64,000 bases of DNA from JAVVRP01 sp036654655 (lineage in GTDB: Bacteria > Bacillota > Clostridia > Christensenellales > UBA1242). The position numbers and the translations under genes are program-made. The notes below the pieces were generated by a model. That model did no database searches, had not been told where the DNA came from, and saw nothing but the letters and a program-made list of their open reading frames with translations. Below are positions 46,401 to 53,486 of this stretch, one piece after another (position 1 is the first letter of the stretch; every line of letters begins with the position of its first letter). The stretch spans positions 1 to 64,000 of the forward strand of contig JAVVRP010000003.1 of NCBI GenBank assembly GCA_036654655.1, given 5' to 3'.

Positions 46401-47005
46401 ATTATGGAAATGTTACACTAAACAATTCAACATGTGTAACTTTTGGCGGAATTGTTGGAAGAAACGAAAAGGGAATAGTTTCGGAGTGCGTTTCAAGGGC
46501 AAATATAACGCTAACAGCAACTGGTTCAAAACTAAATGCAAATGCAGTTAATCTTGGTGGAATTGTTGGCATGAATGGCATGAATGGATCGCAAGATATA
46601 TTCAAGGTTTCAAACTGTATTGTGGAAGGGTTAATTAATGTTCCGGACCTACAACCATACGTTGTGAGAGTTGAAGATGATTGTGCAATCGGAGGACTTG
46701 TTGGAAAAACGTTTAGCAGTGATATTAACAATTCGTTTACACAAGTTAATTTTAATGCAACAAGTTATTATCCAGTTGTTGGAAATGTGTTTGCAAACAC
46801 AGGGGACAACAAGCCAAATTATTATATTGGAGAATATAGCGCTGGTCATGGTGGTGGTGCAAAATTTAACACAACAAAAACACAAGCATCAGATATTTCA
46901 AATTTAACAGTACAAATGAATCTACCTGTTAACTCTGGCAGGGATATTAATGTATTTAAATATGACACAATAAGAAAATTACTTCAATGTTTGTGGGAGA
47001 TATAA
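37460..47005 (+). CDS. Giant lipoprotein with Ig-like and ~25 fibronectin-like repeats, C-terminal GLUG-like repeats
   Basis: 3,181 residues. Signal peptide with lipobox SLYAC, so membrane-anchored on the outside. After a Big_2-like N-terminal domain comes a long row of ~95-residue beta-sandwich repeats, each with a Trp-bearing strand such as ITWNAVQFATSYNVFIYRID, FCWNAVAGASGYYVY, FNWQEVANASGYQYI or LSWSSISGAVSYCLKI; the pattern is that of fibronectin type III. The last ~250 residues have GLUG-type motifs (FGGIVGRNEKGIVSECVSRA, LGGIVGMNG, IGGLVGKTF) forming a likely beta-helix. Start ATG 37460, just after GAGGTG. Probably a cell-surface stalk or adhesin. The gene runs 9.5 kb without a break. 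Confidence 0.8.
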   Translation: MKKIKMLLAVVLMAFMPISLYACVQNRDVNFNTVQLTISTGEFVDLAPYVENGIENIVFKSMNQNIVFITPQNQLAGRNEGSTFVEARCGENKAFLTVVVESPKVKFLKPSMPKFDAETNKITWPEVFAKAEQEIQIANSYEVSLITAKDTSIQTVLTNFYVIEGSGAFSVKVRAIGAGKYLTSEWSDTFNFSKSKAPTLLAYNDDTSTLSWNGEIGENGKYVVEVNNIKTETKQNFVVLNLNEPILYNITVVAYHSAEQNVKPAKSEILTLKRLTAPKLKIENGAIVWDNNQIGTSGFKLFFTKDTITTEVNFDASVNSTNMKGFAPGQYTAQITSSGSIGYLASKNISRLEGIEKLAKPVLTYDGNIQTGMQIKVVLTIKNANGSVNIVSTSTGTYQWVEHMAGTYEIVGESVGDGTKISSDPSEKITIIQLYKPSGITHTHNENGESVISYSQIQHASVYEIKCLTETWTSPQISQNLGSTNVVFKEAKVYEIFVTAKGVSAGSTYILPATERIVIRRLANIENLNLTASGVASWTANSYSADGYLIELYKDGGFVSSQTVFSASNSFNFEYGAYEIKVKAKGNNSNLIESLDFVSTNVEVFQKLESPSINFDRNTQILTINPSQLATSFSFVAKMSGVSVYTQEITAIPTAFSVPLSAYLQIQGSYQLEIIAKNSNRFLLNSNEVVVKVVKLNAPTSVTITQDERLEVATYVNEGLNDATPVITTINNIESSTLAQSDSIFEIKVFHKAKTTKHNDVYYLDSKISTFSLSRVQTPESPTFSNQTFKWQEAQSNFVNLITVSQNLYSKTFEIVGSTQQAEEFLLNLDGINKYEQFSVIIKHKIKTLTVNAGQSGVVSSLSSSPLSTVAKLYLPGNVIVVENGLRGKITWNAVQFATSYNVFIYRIDGGMPVLIKNSASQTITDNTTETFYEYDFADIATFKVQICAISQVLIYSDKTSEINVTRLDSPKTVDVSESQVLTVPSATSIVGVEKTNYFITTEQSLEGRGLDISSCENLLNIQFKFIAVKNISGSNFYLSSKFETFKFERIETMLAPTFNLKKLNWVAVSDCDMFTLNFMQNSVQKSTTVGSSVLFFDFYGENTKSVMETIMDNFAEGNVQISIKPIRSSFTANFGQINRLSAKNFSQNAMLTKLAIPTITSINADNTDLQKLITINWSYLGTGTAQPSEYEVYIDGNAPRITTQKNLLEESFFQTAGNHSVCVKAIGDANANVFNSAKSESVNIVRLFVPTALTINKDATFSFSSQTAARFIVTYNYSTGATQTLSTLASPFDMSNYFVNAGDAFVKVRAIGNGTTTLSSDDSATMSVKVLASPEILFDGTKLKIKDVWEDNANVMLSDFNLDGSNWIKLRDNTKLSKINQNYEYVFPQDLKSGDVKFEAIAVPKLANGVVKSQSFKKQAIKLVAPTGLNFVKTNKVIYFKGDIVSNALGYGAVVGSQYFTECIIGATDFSFSTQGVLSALIPAGNFNISAIALGGEKNGEFYINSNVSTEMLRATKLSTVTNFAINNGVLSWSSISGAVSYCLKIDATERVITTLSDPLDGIEKGQHTLNISAVGNITSTPISLGDIFLDGNELSQPITAFKLNTPTAVVQNGFLTINEDNKTALSASLVFGDNLTYLAKMGTKTFELNLSNKWSGEKDLKQFIPNEIYQINEETLMTLSVQVKSSVNNIIYSNFCAELSMKILANPNINASDVHGVLFTNNSFEENYDLSKTFVEWKQSSKTYGYRLLFGQGTNYMTSTVGNQNNVMLPNHPGVINFTPGDINFRVCAQGGNSLETGGFYYINSKYSPEIALKKLDTTTMKIENGRFCWNAVAGASGYYVYSSTNKIDWSFIGNKMQTQTSIEIPSSSTVQKLYFSVMAVSTNPNTLPGYNFGFMGPDGKNFAEIILPTSPRVLDLINGSLVWSGIDADMLTLTNGGAVGSPFYHTLANVATQNLKLSFSANGLEQNLSRLGCLFLDLSDQIKIVVEQSTSLKCPKINGWPTTNILFDQFANSVNAGEYTLKLSQIGNSSNQLNSSQNIGKTVYVPHAPVIEAIYDTASDTHFLQWSKVDIPTKFAYNRASLGGLISANQWNTQYILLSDVSSTAGTTQTQVPVDAKYISFVDTINKTQLRLNLTSMVEDGIITPDHKNVYLVVAGDSQNVLNGKTSNIIETNILPVVANLKMNKGLFTFESLPSASGVEIKYLIVGAQTSLTENEISGVVFVANSKPNSWACQQLKQGRQYTFTIRAIGTKLATGNSITISGKTTNAGKIEKLLTPTVLVTDGVFNWQEVANASGYQYISSLTAGGEKTKPSSDFITNNKLTWTFEGDAKGLKFFEFMCNGDELKEMGELAVGYANSQFTSVSADGEFKMSETTAKVQNGTIVWDANIKRDGGPASNFKLTFKPISNPGASNVVFTTTNSCDCSTLIPGKYSVVVQAYVQGVQTSAITLISVESKSILVDVLPSPENIIVGNGEISWRGNQQNCFELVLTPNVGSQVILFSKNKGNVNSDFTFAQGVWTYSGIIDPTSQNAKLFTLKIRAVSESDIDNKINSKYTNYASSISQIKSVGQTFVKNEPVANKYDTKILWNYVSDTAGTTVQFVFAYKVGDSPWNSTTNFVSDANSQYYILLSSLQLTISDQVLLYKICVVPTSSAQNLLRSAWTPEVPLTAPVCASEVKFNQDQMLVWNYANVANINFIVEDNLVNNEGIVLNTKTYIVPCTEGIYNETTKLMQYSFSPEIIGKHKLNIRVALANETGESEHQLLSTKSYVMNDEKTVVEYNLFTSGSGTTADPYLIETDIQFSNILKRMSAGLHLNKENGVGFTFKIQNSLNVNAFVSNLSFNGVLLGNNKTITVNLIQGTNALFEEIGINGIVKDATFVLGTKQSQINFAVLSHTNNGLISNCIFGNDGSVVDLGIIKSDIQFYRFAFASTNNNGIITGCTNKNSVTLTQNRGSIIANILIGMFSSINKKTIKECGNYGNVTLNNSTCVTFGGIVGRNEKGIVSECVSRANITLTATGSKLNANAVNLGGIVGMNGMNGSQDIFKVSNCIVEGLINVPDLQPYVVRVEDDCAIGGLVGKTFSSDINNSFTQVNFNATSYYPVVGNVFANTGDNKPNYYIGEYSAGHGGGAKFNTTKTQASDISNLTVQMNLPVNSGRDINVFKYDTIRKLLQCLWEI

Positions 47006-47007
47006 AA

Positions 47008-47856
47008 ATGAAATATTTTAAACCAGTAATTATTATCTTTGCATTGCTAACCATTTGTTTAAATTTTAATTTGCAAAAAGTTTTTTGTTTGGAAAATCAA
47101 AATAATCAAACAAAAATTGTTGCAACATTTGAACAAAATGTTGTGGCAAGTGGTTCAAAAATTGTGTTTTCAAAAACGCTGGGAGAAATAACAACAATAG
47201 CAACTTTAACGCTAAAACTTAACAATTATTTAAATGAATCCATTGTTGCAGATGTAACATGGTTTTACAGAAAAACCATTTCAACAAGTTTTGAAAGTAA
47301 AATTGTTAAAAGTAACATAGTTTTTAATTTTGAGCCAACTTATGGAATTGGAGAATATGAGTTTGTTGCAACTTATCAAAATAATGAAACAACTGTGTAC
47401 TCAAATTCATTTTTAATTGAGTTTGTAACATCAAGTGCTTCAATTGTGCCAGAAGGAAATAACTTAAAAATAGAAGGTCCTCATCATGTTCAAAACGTTT
47501 CAAACACATCAAATTCAAAGTTGCCAGTGCTTTATTTTGAAGCAAAAGGCGTGCCCAAGGAATTTTTAAATGGTGTTGTTTGGTTTGTAAAAGTTGATGG
47601 CGGAGAAGAAAAAAAGCAAGGCAATGGTGGAGAGTTTTTCTTTAATCCAATAGAAACGGGAGTATATTTTGTTAGGGCAAGCATTAATATTGGCGGAAGT
47701 GAGCAATCAACTTTAACAAGCAATAATATAAGAGTAAATGTAACAGTTGATAACACAAAATACATAATTATTGGCAGTTCTGTTGTTTTTGTTGTGCTTT
47801 TATTGTCACTTATCATAAGCATTGTTATGTCAATAAAAAAAGAAAAAATTTGGTAA
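47008..47856 (+). CDS. Secreted single-pass membrane protein with Ig-like domains
   Basis: 282 residues from ATG 47008, three bases after the giant gene's stop. An N-terminal signal peptide (VIIIFALLTICLNFNLQKVF), two beta-rich regions (VTWFYRKTI; GVVWFVKVDGGEEKKQGNGG) and a C-terminal anchor (IIIGSSVVFVVLLLSLIISI) with a short basic tail. The family is not recognised. Tight coupling to the giant lipoprotein suggests they work together at the cell surface. Confidence 0.7.
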   Translation: MKYFKPVIIIFALLTICLNFNLQKVFCLENQNNQTKIVATFEQNVVASGSKIVFSKTLGEITTIATLTLKLNNYLNESIVADVTWFYRKTISTSFESKIVKSNIVFNFEPTYGIGEYEFVATYQNNETTVYSNSFLIEFVTSSASIVPEGNNLKIEGPHHVQNVSNTSNSKLPVLYFEAKGVPKEFLNGVVWFVKVDGGEEKKQGNGGEFFFNPIETGVYFVRASINIGGSEQSTLTSNNIRVNVTVDNTKYIIIGSSVVFVVLLLSLIISIVMSIKKEKIW

Positions 47857-47924
47857 ATATCTTTTTGCCAGTTGCGTTGTTTTAATTATATTAAAATTGT
47901 GACAAAAAAAGTTTTAAGTTTAAC

Positions 47925-47953
47925 TTGTGTTTTTTGTTTAAAGTGTGTATAAT
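47925..47953 (+). promoter_or_regulatory. Promoter of the 310-residue membrane protein gene
   Basis: TTGTGT (47925-47930), 17-bp spacer, TATAAT (47948-47953). Confidence 0.55.
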
Positions 47954-48055
47954 AAGAATATCATTAAAATTTAAAACAAAAATAAGTTTATTGGCAACAC
48001 AAAAATTAACATGCAACTTTTGTTGTACTATAAGTAAAATTAAAATAGGGGCTAT

Positions 48056-48988
48056 ATGAGTTTTAGAAATTCGTTCAAGTTGGTTTCCGCCAATTTTTTT
48101 GAATTTTGGAAAGTGCTACTTTTCAAAGTTATTGTTTTTGCCGTTGGAATTGGATTGTTGGCAATTTTTAGTTTTCCAATTGCAGAATGTTTTTCGTCTT
48201 TTTTTGATCAAGTGTTGTCTTTTGTAACGTCATTTGCAATCTTGCCAAATGTTGCATATTTGTTTAAATCAGCATTTTTGCTTATGGGTGTGTTTTTTGA
48301 TTCGGTTGTTGCAATGGCCGCATTGCACACAACAGCGTTTATTTTTGTTTTGGGGGTGGTGTGTATTGTAATTCCATTTCTAAACAATTTGCTGATTCCA
48401 GCGCTTGGAGAAAATATTTATGGATATATGTCCAGCCTTTCTAGATTTAGCCTGACAGGAAGTTTGATAAAAAAACTTGGCAAAAATTCTGCTTTTGCAA
48501 TTGTAAAAACGTTTGTAGACCTTGTGATAAATGGCCTGATTATTGTTGGGGTGTATTTTATTGTGTCAATTGCAAGCAAGGGCGGGGCAATTATGTTTAC
48601 TGTTCCCATTTTACTGTTTTTATTTTTGGTTATTTCAATTTCACTTAAATCCATGTTAATAATAGGTTGGATGCCTTCTTTGGTGGCTGAAAATAAAAAT
48701 GCATTTATTGCTTTTGGCCATGGAATAAAAACAACATTTAAAAACTTTTTTAAAAATTTATCAAACATTTTGGTTTTAAATTTTATCAGTTTGTTGGTTA
48801 TTATGTTTGTTGGATTTTATGGAATTCCAATTCTTTGCCCATTTTTTACTTTTGTTTTAGTTGTTTTTCAAATGGTTATGTTTTTTACTGCACATGGCAT
48901 GAGATATTATATAGATTTAGACACAATAATAACTCCTGCAAAATTAGAAAAACAAGATGGGTTTAAAAAAACAAAAAATATCTTATAA
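48056..48988 (+). CDS. Polytopic membrane protein
   Basis: 310 residues with about six membrane segments, N-terminal SFRNSFKLVSANFFEFWKVL and a C-terminal cytoplasmic tail. A FGHGIKTTFKNFFKN segment lies before the last pair of helices. I do not recognise the family; the arrangement resembles hydrophobic 'DUF' membrane proteins of Bacillota. Own promoter; ends 108 bp before the RNase J gene, with hairpins in between. Confidence 0.6.
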   Translation: MSFRNSFKLVSANFFEFWKVLLFKVIVFAVGIGLLAIFSFPIAECFSSFFDQVLSFVTSFAILPNVAYLFKSAFLLMGVFFDSVVAMAALHTTAFIFVLGVVCIVIPFLNNLLIPALGENIYGYMSSLSRFSLTGSLIKKLGKNSAFAIVKTFVDLVINGLIIVGVYFIVSIASKGGAIMFTVPILLFLFLVISISLKSMLIIGWMPSLVAENKNAFIAFGHGIKTTFKNFFKNLSNILVLNFISLLVIMFVGFYGIPILCPFFTFVLVVFQMVMFFTAHGMRYYIDLDTIITPAKLEKQDGFKKTKNIL

Positions 48989-49031
48989 AAAATTATATAT
49001 AAAAACTATTGCACGCATATTAAGTAATTTA

Positions 49032-49071
49032 AACGCAAGCGTTGGAATATTGGCTGACGACCTATTCGTCA
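49032..49071 (+). promoter_or_regulatory. Two hairpins in the RNase J mRNA leader
   Basis: AACGC-AA-GCGTT (49032-49043) and TGACGA-CCTAT-TCGTCA (49055-49071) lie just before the RNase J ribosome site (AAGGAG). No T-tract. Could be autoregulatory processing sites. Confidence 0.4.
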
Positions 49072-49096
49072 TTATCTAAAAGGAGATAAATTTATT

Positions 49097-50959
49097 ATGT
49101 CAGAAAATTTAATTAACGAAAATCTTGTAAAAAACAACAAAGAAGAATTAACAAAGGAGGTTCAAAAAAACGTACTGTCAAAAAGTGATGTTTTTGCAAC
49201 TTTAAGAAAACCCACAGAACGTAAAATTCAAATGAATGTGGAGCAAAACAAAACAGCGGTTGCAAACGCCGATGTTTTTGGAAATTTGACTAAAAGTGCT
49301 TTAACAAAAAGTTTGAAAATAACTTTTTTGGGTGGAGTGGGAGAAATTGGCAAAAATATGACAGCACTGGAATACAATAACGAAATAATTATTGTGGATG
49401 CAGGGCTTTCTTTTCCAGGTGATGATTTGCCAGGGGTGGATATTGTTGTGCCCGACATATCCTATTTAATAGCAAACAAAGCCAAAGTTAAGGCTGTGAT
49501 TTTAACTCACGGGCATGAAGACCATATTGGGGGTATTCCATTTTTGCTTGGCGATATTAATGTGCCAATTTATGGGAGCAGGCTAACACTTGCACTTGTG
49601 GAAAACAAACTTAAAGAATATCCAAAATTAAAATACAAATGTATTTCTGTTCAGCCAAAAAATTTGTTAAAACTTGGCAGTTTTCAAATTGAATTCATAA
49701 AAGTAAATCACAGTATTGCAGGTTCGCTTGCATTGTATATTCAAACCCCAGTTGCCAATTTAATACATACAGGTGACTTTAAAATAGACTTTGAACCAAT
49801 TGATGGAAGCACAACTGATCTTGCAAGATTTGGCGAACTTGGCAAAAAGGGCATGGTTGATTTGCTTCTTTGCGAAAGCACCAACGTTTGCAGAAAAGGT
49901 TATTCCATGAGTGAAAGCAAAGTTGGCAAAACTTTGGAAGAACTTTTTGGAAAACTAAAAAACAAACGTTTAATTGTTGCAACTTTTGCATCAAATATTC
50001 ATCGTGTTCAACAATTAATGGACCTTGCAGAAAAATTTGGAAGGAAAATTGCTTTTGCAGGCAGAAGCATGATTAATGTTTCGGAGGCTGCTGAAAAAGT
50101 TGGAGAACTTAGATATAACAAAAATAACGTTGTTGATATTGATAAAATTGATAAATATGCAGATGGTGAAATTCTTATTCTTTGCACCGGAAGTCAGGGC
50201 GAGCCAATGAGCGCACTTACAAGAATGAGTGCGGGAGAATTTAAAAAGGTTACAATAGGAAATAACGATACAATTATTTTAAGCGCTTCACCAATTCCAG
50301 GGAATGAAAAAAATGTGTATAACGTTATAAACATGCTGTACAAAAAAGATGCCGATGTAATTTATGATGAACTCGCCGATGTGCATGTTTCTGGACATGC
50401 TTGTCAGGAAGAAATAAAAACCATGCACGCACTTACCAATCCCAAATTTTTTATTCCTATTCATGGCGAATATAGGCATTTAAAGCACCACAAGCAACTT
50501 GCAATGGAAATGGGGATGGCAGAACGCAATATTTTGCTTCCAGATCTTGGAATGCAAATTGAAGTAAACAAAACATCAATGAAAAAAAGCGGAGTTGTTA
50601 CTGCTGGGCAAAGATTAATTGACGGGTTGGGAATTGGAGATATGGACAGTTCTGTTCTTAGGGAGCGTAAGCAACTTGCAGAAGATGGTTTTTGTGTTGC
50701 AGTTGTTGGGCTTAACGCACAAGACTCAACTCTTTCTGTGGATCCTTTTATAATTACAAGAGGTGTTGTTTACAATGACGAACAAGAGTCTTTTACAAAC
50801 GATGCAAAACAATATTTAATGCAAGTTTTAAAGGAATCTGATCTTAGAGGAATGGACTCGGCAGGGATTCGCGCAACAATGAAAAGAGCACTTCAAGGAT
50901 TTATTTTTAAACGTTCTAAACGCAGACCAATAATTTTGTCCATTGTTTTAACAAATTAA
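49097..50959 (+). CDS. rnj: Ribonuclease J
   Basis: 620 residues. From ~74 on it is a standard RNase J: IKITFLGGVGEIGKNMTAL, metallo-beta-lactamase motif LTHGHEDHIGGIPF, GDFKID, beta-CASP region (CTGSQGEPMSALTRM, SASPIPGNEKNV, HVSGHACQEEI) and C-terminal IPIHGEYRHLKHH. It is a 5'-3' exonuclease and endonuclease in mRNA decay and rRNA maturation. The extra ~70 N-terminal residues are not part of the family and hold two similar segments (SDVFATLRK and ADVFGNLTK). Length exceeds the usual ~555. Confidence 0.93.
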   Translation: MSENLINENLVKNNKEELTKEVQKNVLSKSDVFATLRKPTERKIQMNVEQNKTAVANADVFGNLTKSALTKSLKITFLGGVGEIGKNMTALEYNNEIIIVDAGLSFPGDDLPGVDIVVPDISYLIANKAKVKAVILTHGHEDHIGGIPFLLGDINVPIYGSRLTLALVENKLKEYPKLKYKCISVQPKNLLKLGSFQIEFIKVNHSIAGSLALYIQTPVANLIHTGDFKIDFEPIDGSTTDLARFGELGKKGMVDLLLCESTNVCRKGYSMSESKVGKTLEELFGKLKNKRLIVATFASNIHRVQQLMDLAEKFGRKIAFAGRSMINVSEAAEKVGELRYNKNNVVDIDKIDKYADGEILILCTGSQGEPMSALTRMSAGEFKKVTIGNNDTIILSASPIPGNEKNVYNVINMLYKKDADVIYDELADVHVSGHACQEEIKTMHALTNPKFFIPIHGEYRHLKHHKQLAMEMGMAERNILLPDLGMQIEVNKTSMKKSGVVTAGQRLIDGLGIGDMDSSVLRERKQLAEDGFCVAVVGLNAQDSTLSVDPFIITRGVVYNDEQESFTNDAKQYLMQVLKESDLRGMDSAGIRATMKRALQGFIFKRSKRRPIILSIVLTN

Positions 50960-50972
50960 AAAGATAATAGAA

Positions 50973-51611
50973 ATGAATGAATATTTAAAAAAACTTAAAA
51001 ATGAATCACAAGTTGCAAACATCCCAATTTTATTGGATGAAACAAAAGATTTTTTATGCAAGATTTTAAAGGAAACAAAACCACATATTGTGCTTGAAAT
51101 AGGCACTGCTGTGGGCTTTTCTGGCTCTATAATATTAAAAACATGTCCAACGGCAAAACTTGTAACAATTGAAAAAGATGAGCAAAGTTTTAACAAGGCA
51201 AAGCAGACTTTTAAAAGCGTTGAAGTAAGCGATAGAGTTACTCAATATTTAGGCGATGCAAAAATAATTTTAGATAAACTATGTAAAAATAACCAAAAAT
51301 TTGACTTTGTTTTTTTGGACGGCCCCAAAGGGCAATATCTTTTTTATCTTCCCAAAATTTTGCAACTTTTAACAAAAGATGGTGTGTTATTTGCTGATAA
51401 TATTGCCTATCACAACAAAACTTTTGCAGAAGGGTTTGTTCCACATAAACACAGAACAATTGTTATAAGGTTGCGAAAATTTATTGAAGAGTTAAAAAAT
51501 AATTCAAAACTATCAACGCAATATTACAATGTTGGAGATGGTGTTATTGTGAGTAAAGTAAATAAAATAATCAAAGTTTCTGTAAAAAAATGTAATATTG
51601 ACAATTTTTAG
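50973..51611 (+). CDS. trmR: O-methyltransferase, TrmR-like
   Basis: 212 residues. SAM-binding VLEIGTAVGFSGSIIL, TIEKDEQSFNKAKQ, DFVFLDGPKGQY and GVLFADNIAY follow the pattern of the YrrM/TrmR family, which in Bacillus methylates 5-hydroxyuridine in the tRNA wobble position. Lies 13 bp after RNase J and shares its transcript. The stop codon lies inside the promoter of the next gene. Confidence 0.78.
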   Translation: MNEYLKKLKNESQVANIPILLDETKDFLCKILKETKPHIVLEIGTAVGFSGSIILKTCPTAKLVTIEKDEQSFNKAKQTFKSVEVSDRVTQYLGDAKIILDKLCKNNQKFDFVFLDGPKGQYLFYLPKILQLLTKDGVLFADNIAYHNKTFAEGFVPHKHRTIVIRLRKFIEELKNNSKLSTQYYNVGDGVIVSKVNKIIKVSVKKCNIDNF

Positions 51612-51633
51612 CGTTATGATATAATATACGCTA
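51598..51633 (+). promoter_or_regulatory. Promoter with overlapping inverted repeat for the secreted pair
   Basis: TTGACA (51598-51603), 16-bp spacer, extended TGA-TATAAT (51620-51625). The arms TAGCG (51609-51613) and CGCTA (51629-51633) flank the -10 box and look like an operator. Confidence 0.65.
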
Positions 51634-51669
51634 TAAAATATATTATTTTTTTTAATTTAAAGGAGATTT

Positions 51670-52542
51670 ATGAGAAGAAAAAGATATTTTGTTTTGTTCT
51701 TCTTTGCACTTGCATTGGTGGTGTTTTCTGCCGCCTCGCCAATTTTTATGCCCCAAAAAGGCGTTATAAGCACCCCATCAGATGATCCTGTGGTGCCAGA
51801 AAACGAAGTTCCAGATGAAGACATGCCAATTTTTAAAAACGCTATTGATGCGTGGGAATATGGCATTAATTATATGAACAATTGTAAGGGTTATCAATAC
51901 ACTTCTGTAACGGCAGCAAAGGCACAAATAACCATTGGTATAACAGTTGAGCAAACCCAAAATATTTTTGCTGTGAAACAATTTTGTGATGGAAAAAGTT
52001 TGGAAACAACATTTTCTCAATGCGATTTGTCAGTTGGCGAAAATAGTTACATGTATGTTTTTGTTGAAGATGGCATGGTTGACTATAAATATGCACCAAG
52101 TAAATATTACAACAAAGAAAAAGACTATTGTGATTTTAGCAAGGGTTGGTCCGAAAAAAAATCTTATGAAGATTATCTTAAAGTTTGCCAATTTGGGAAT
52201 GAAGATTTTGTTTATGGAATAAACAAAAAAACTGCAAAACAAGTTTCTTTTAGAGTATCAAAAAACAAGACATATGAATATGTTATTTCACTAGATGGTG
52301 ACAAACTAGACCCAAGATACAAACAATTTATGGCAGTGGCATCCGGCGCAACAAGAATAGATTATGACCGCATGATTGTTTCGGTTGTTATGAGCAGTTT
52401 AACAGGAAGATTTTTAACAATAAATAAGCAAGAAACATATAGTATGGATGCACGTGGTTTTACTTTGGATGTGCTTCAAACCACAGAGAGCACATTTAAC
52501 AAATTTGATGAAAAGTTTGAAATTGTTAATAGATATAAATAA
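51670..52542 (+). CDS. Secreted protein, paralogue A
   Basis: 290 residues with a signal peptide (YFVLFFFALALVVFSAASPI), a Pro-rich linker, and a domain beginning DMPIFKNAIDAWEYGINYMN followed by CKGYQYTSVTAAKA. Further shared motifs are QCDLSVGENSY, GINKKTAKQVSFRVSKNKTY and RMIVSVVMSSLTGRFLTINK. No family recognised. It is the first of two tandem copies; ~45-50% identical by eye to the next gene. No lipobox or anchor seen. Confidence 0.65.
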   Translation: MRRKRYFVLFFFALALVVFSAASPIFMPQKGVISTPSDDPVVPENEVPDEDMPIFKNAIDAWEYGINYMNNCKGYQYTSVTAAKAQITIGITVEQTQNIFAVKQFCDGKSLETTFSQCDLSVGENSYMYVFVEDGMVDYKYAPSKYYNKEKDYCDFSKGWSEKKSYEDYLKVCQFGNEDFVYGINKKTAKQVSFRVSKNKTYEYVISLDGDKLDPRYKQFMAVASGATRIDYDRMIVSVVMSSLTGRFLTINKQETYSMDARGFTLDVLQTTESTFNKFDEKFEIVNRYK

Positions 52543-52576
52543 AAAGTCTTAAAATAAAGGAGGGAATGGTGTTAAA

Positions 52577-53443
52577 ATGAAAAAATATTTTGGAATATTT
52601 TTCTTTACACTTGTTATGGTTGTTGTTTCCGTTGTTCAACCAGCATTTGCCTCTCCAAAAATAGATGTTAATCCCTTGCCGGACCCCCCTGTTTTTGACC
52701 CTGATACAGAAAAGCCAAAACAAGATATGCCAGTTTTTAAAAATGCAATTGACGCATGGGAATATGCCTATAATTACATGAATAAATGCAAAGGTTATGA
52801 GTTTACTGCTGTTACTGCCGCAAAAGCAAAAGTGACAGTAGGAATTACAGTTGTGCAAACTCAAAATATTGTCATGGTAAAAAAGGTTAGCGGTGGAAAA
52901 TCTTTTCAAACAACTTACACTCAATGCGATTTGCCTGTTGGGAATAATGACTATTCAATGATTTTTGTGGAAAATGGACTTGTTACTTATAGGATAACGT
53001 CAAATAAAAATTACAACAAAGAAACAAATTTATGTAAATTTGACAACAACAAAAGTGTGTCAAAATATGAAGATCATCTTTTATACTGCCCAATTGGTGA
53101 TAAAGATTTTACATTTGGAATAAACAAAAAAACCGCAAAACAAGTTTCTTTTAGAGCATCAAAAAACAAAACGTATGAATTTACAATTTCAATTGATGGC
53201 GATAAATTGGAACCAACATATTTAAATTACGTAAAATTAATGGCTGGGGCAACAGAATTTAATTATGACCGAATGATTTTAACGGTTGTTATGAGCAGTA
53301 CAACAGGACGCTTTATATCAATTAATAGGCAAGAATTTTATACAATGGTTGCACGTGGCTTTACGCTAGAATTAGATCAAACTGTTAATTCAACTTTTAC
53401 AAAATTTGACGAAGCGTTTGAAGTTGTAAATTTATATCCATAA
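52577..53443 (+). CDS. Secreted protein, paralogue B
   Basis: 288 residues, tandem copy of the preceding gene, with its own signal peptide (MKKYFGIFFFTLVMVVVSVV) ending near AFA. Shares DMPVFKNAIDAWEYAYNYMN, CKGYEFTAVTAAKAK, QCDLPVGNNDY and GINKKTAKQVSFRASKNKTY. The Pro-rich linker differs between the two copies. GGAGG lies well upstream of ATG 52577. Function unknown. Confidence 0.65.
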   Translation: MKKYFGIFFFTLVMVVVSVVQPAFASPKIDVNPLPDPPVFDPDTEKPKQDMPVFKNAIDAWEYAYNYMNKCKGYEFTAVTAAKAKVTVGITVVQTQNIVMVKKVSGGKSFQTTYTQCDLPVGNNDYSMIFVENGLVTYRITSNKNYNKETNLCKFDNNKSVSKYEDHLLYCPIGDKDFTFGINKKTAKQVSFRASKNKTYEFTISIDGDKLEPTYLNYVKLMAGATEFNYDRMILTVVMSSTTGRFISINRQEFYTMVARGFTLELDQTVNSTFTKFDEAFEVVNLYP

Positions 53444-53451
53444 TTGAATAA

Positions 53452-53480
53452 TTGACTTTTTGTGTAAATTAATATATTAT
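53452..53480 (+). promoter_or_regulatory. Promoter giving a near-leaderless mRNA
   Basis: TTGACT (53452-53457), 17-bp spacer, TATTAT (53475-53480). The expected start site (~53487) coincides with the GTG start codon of the next gene. Confidence 0.6.
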
Positions 53481-53486
53481 TAAAAT

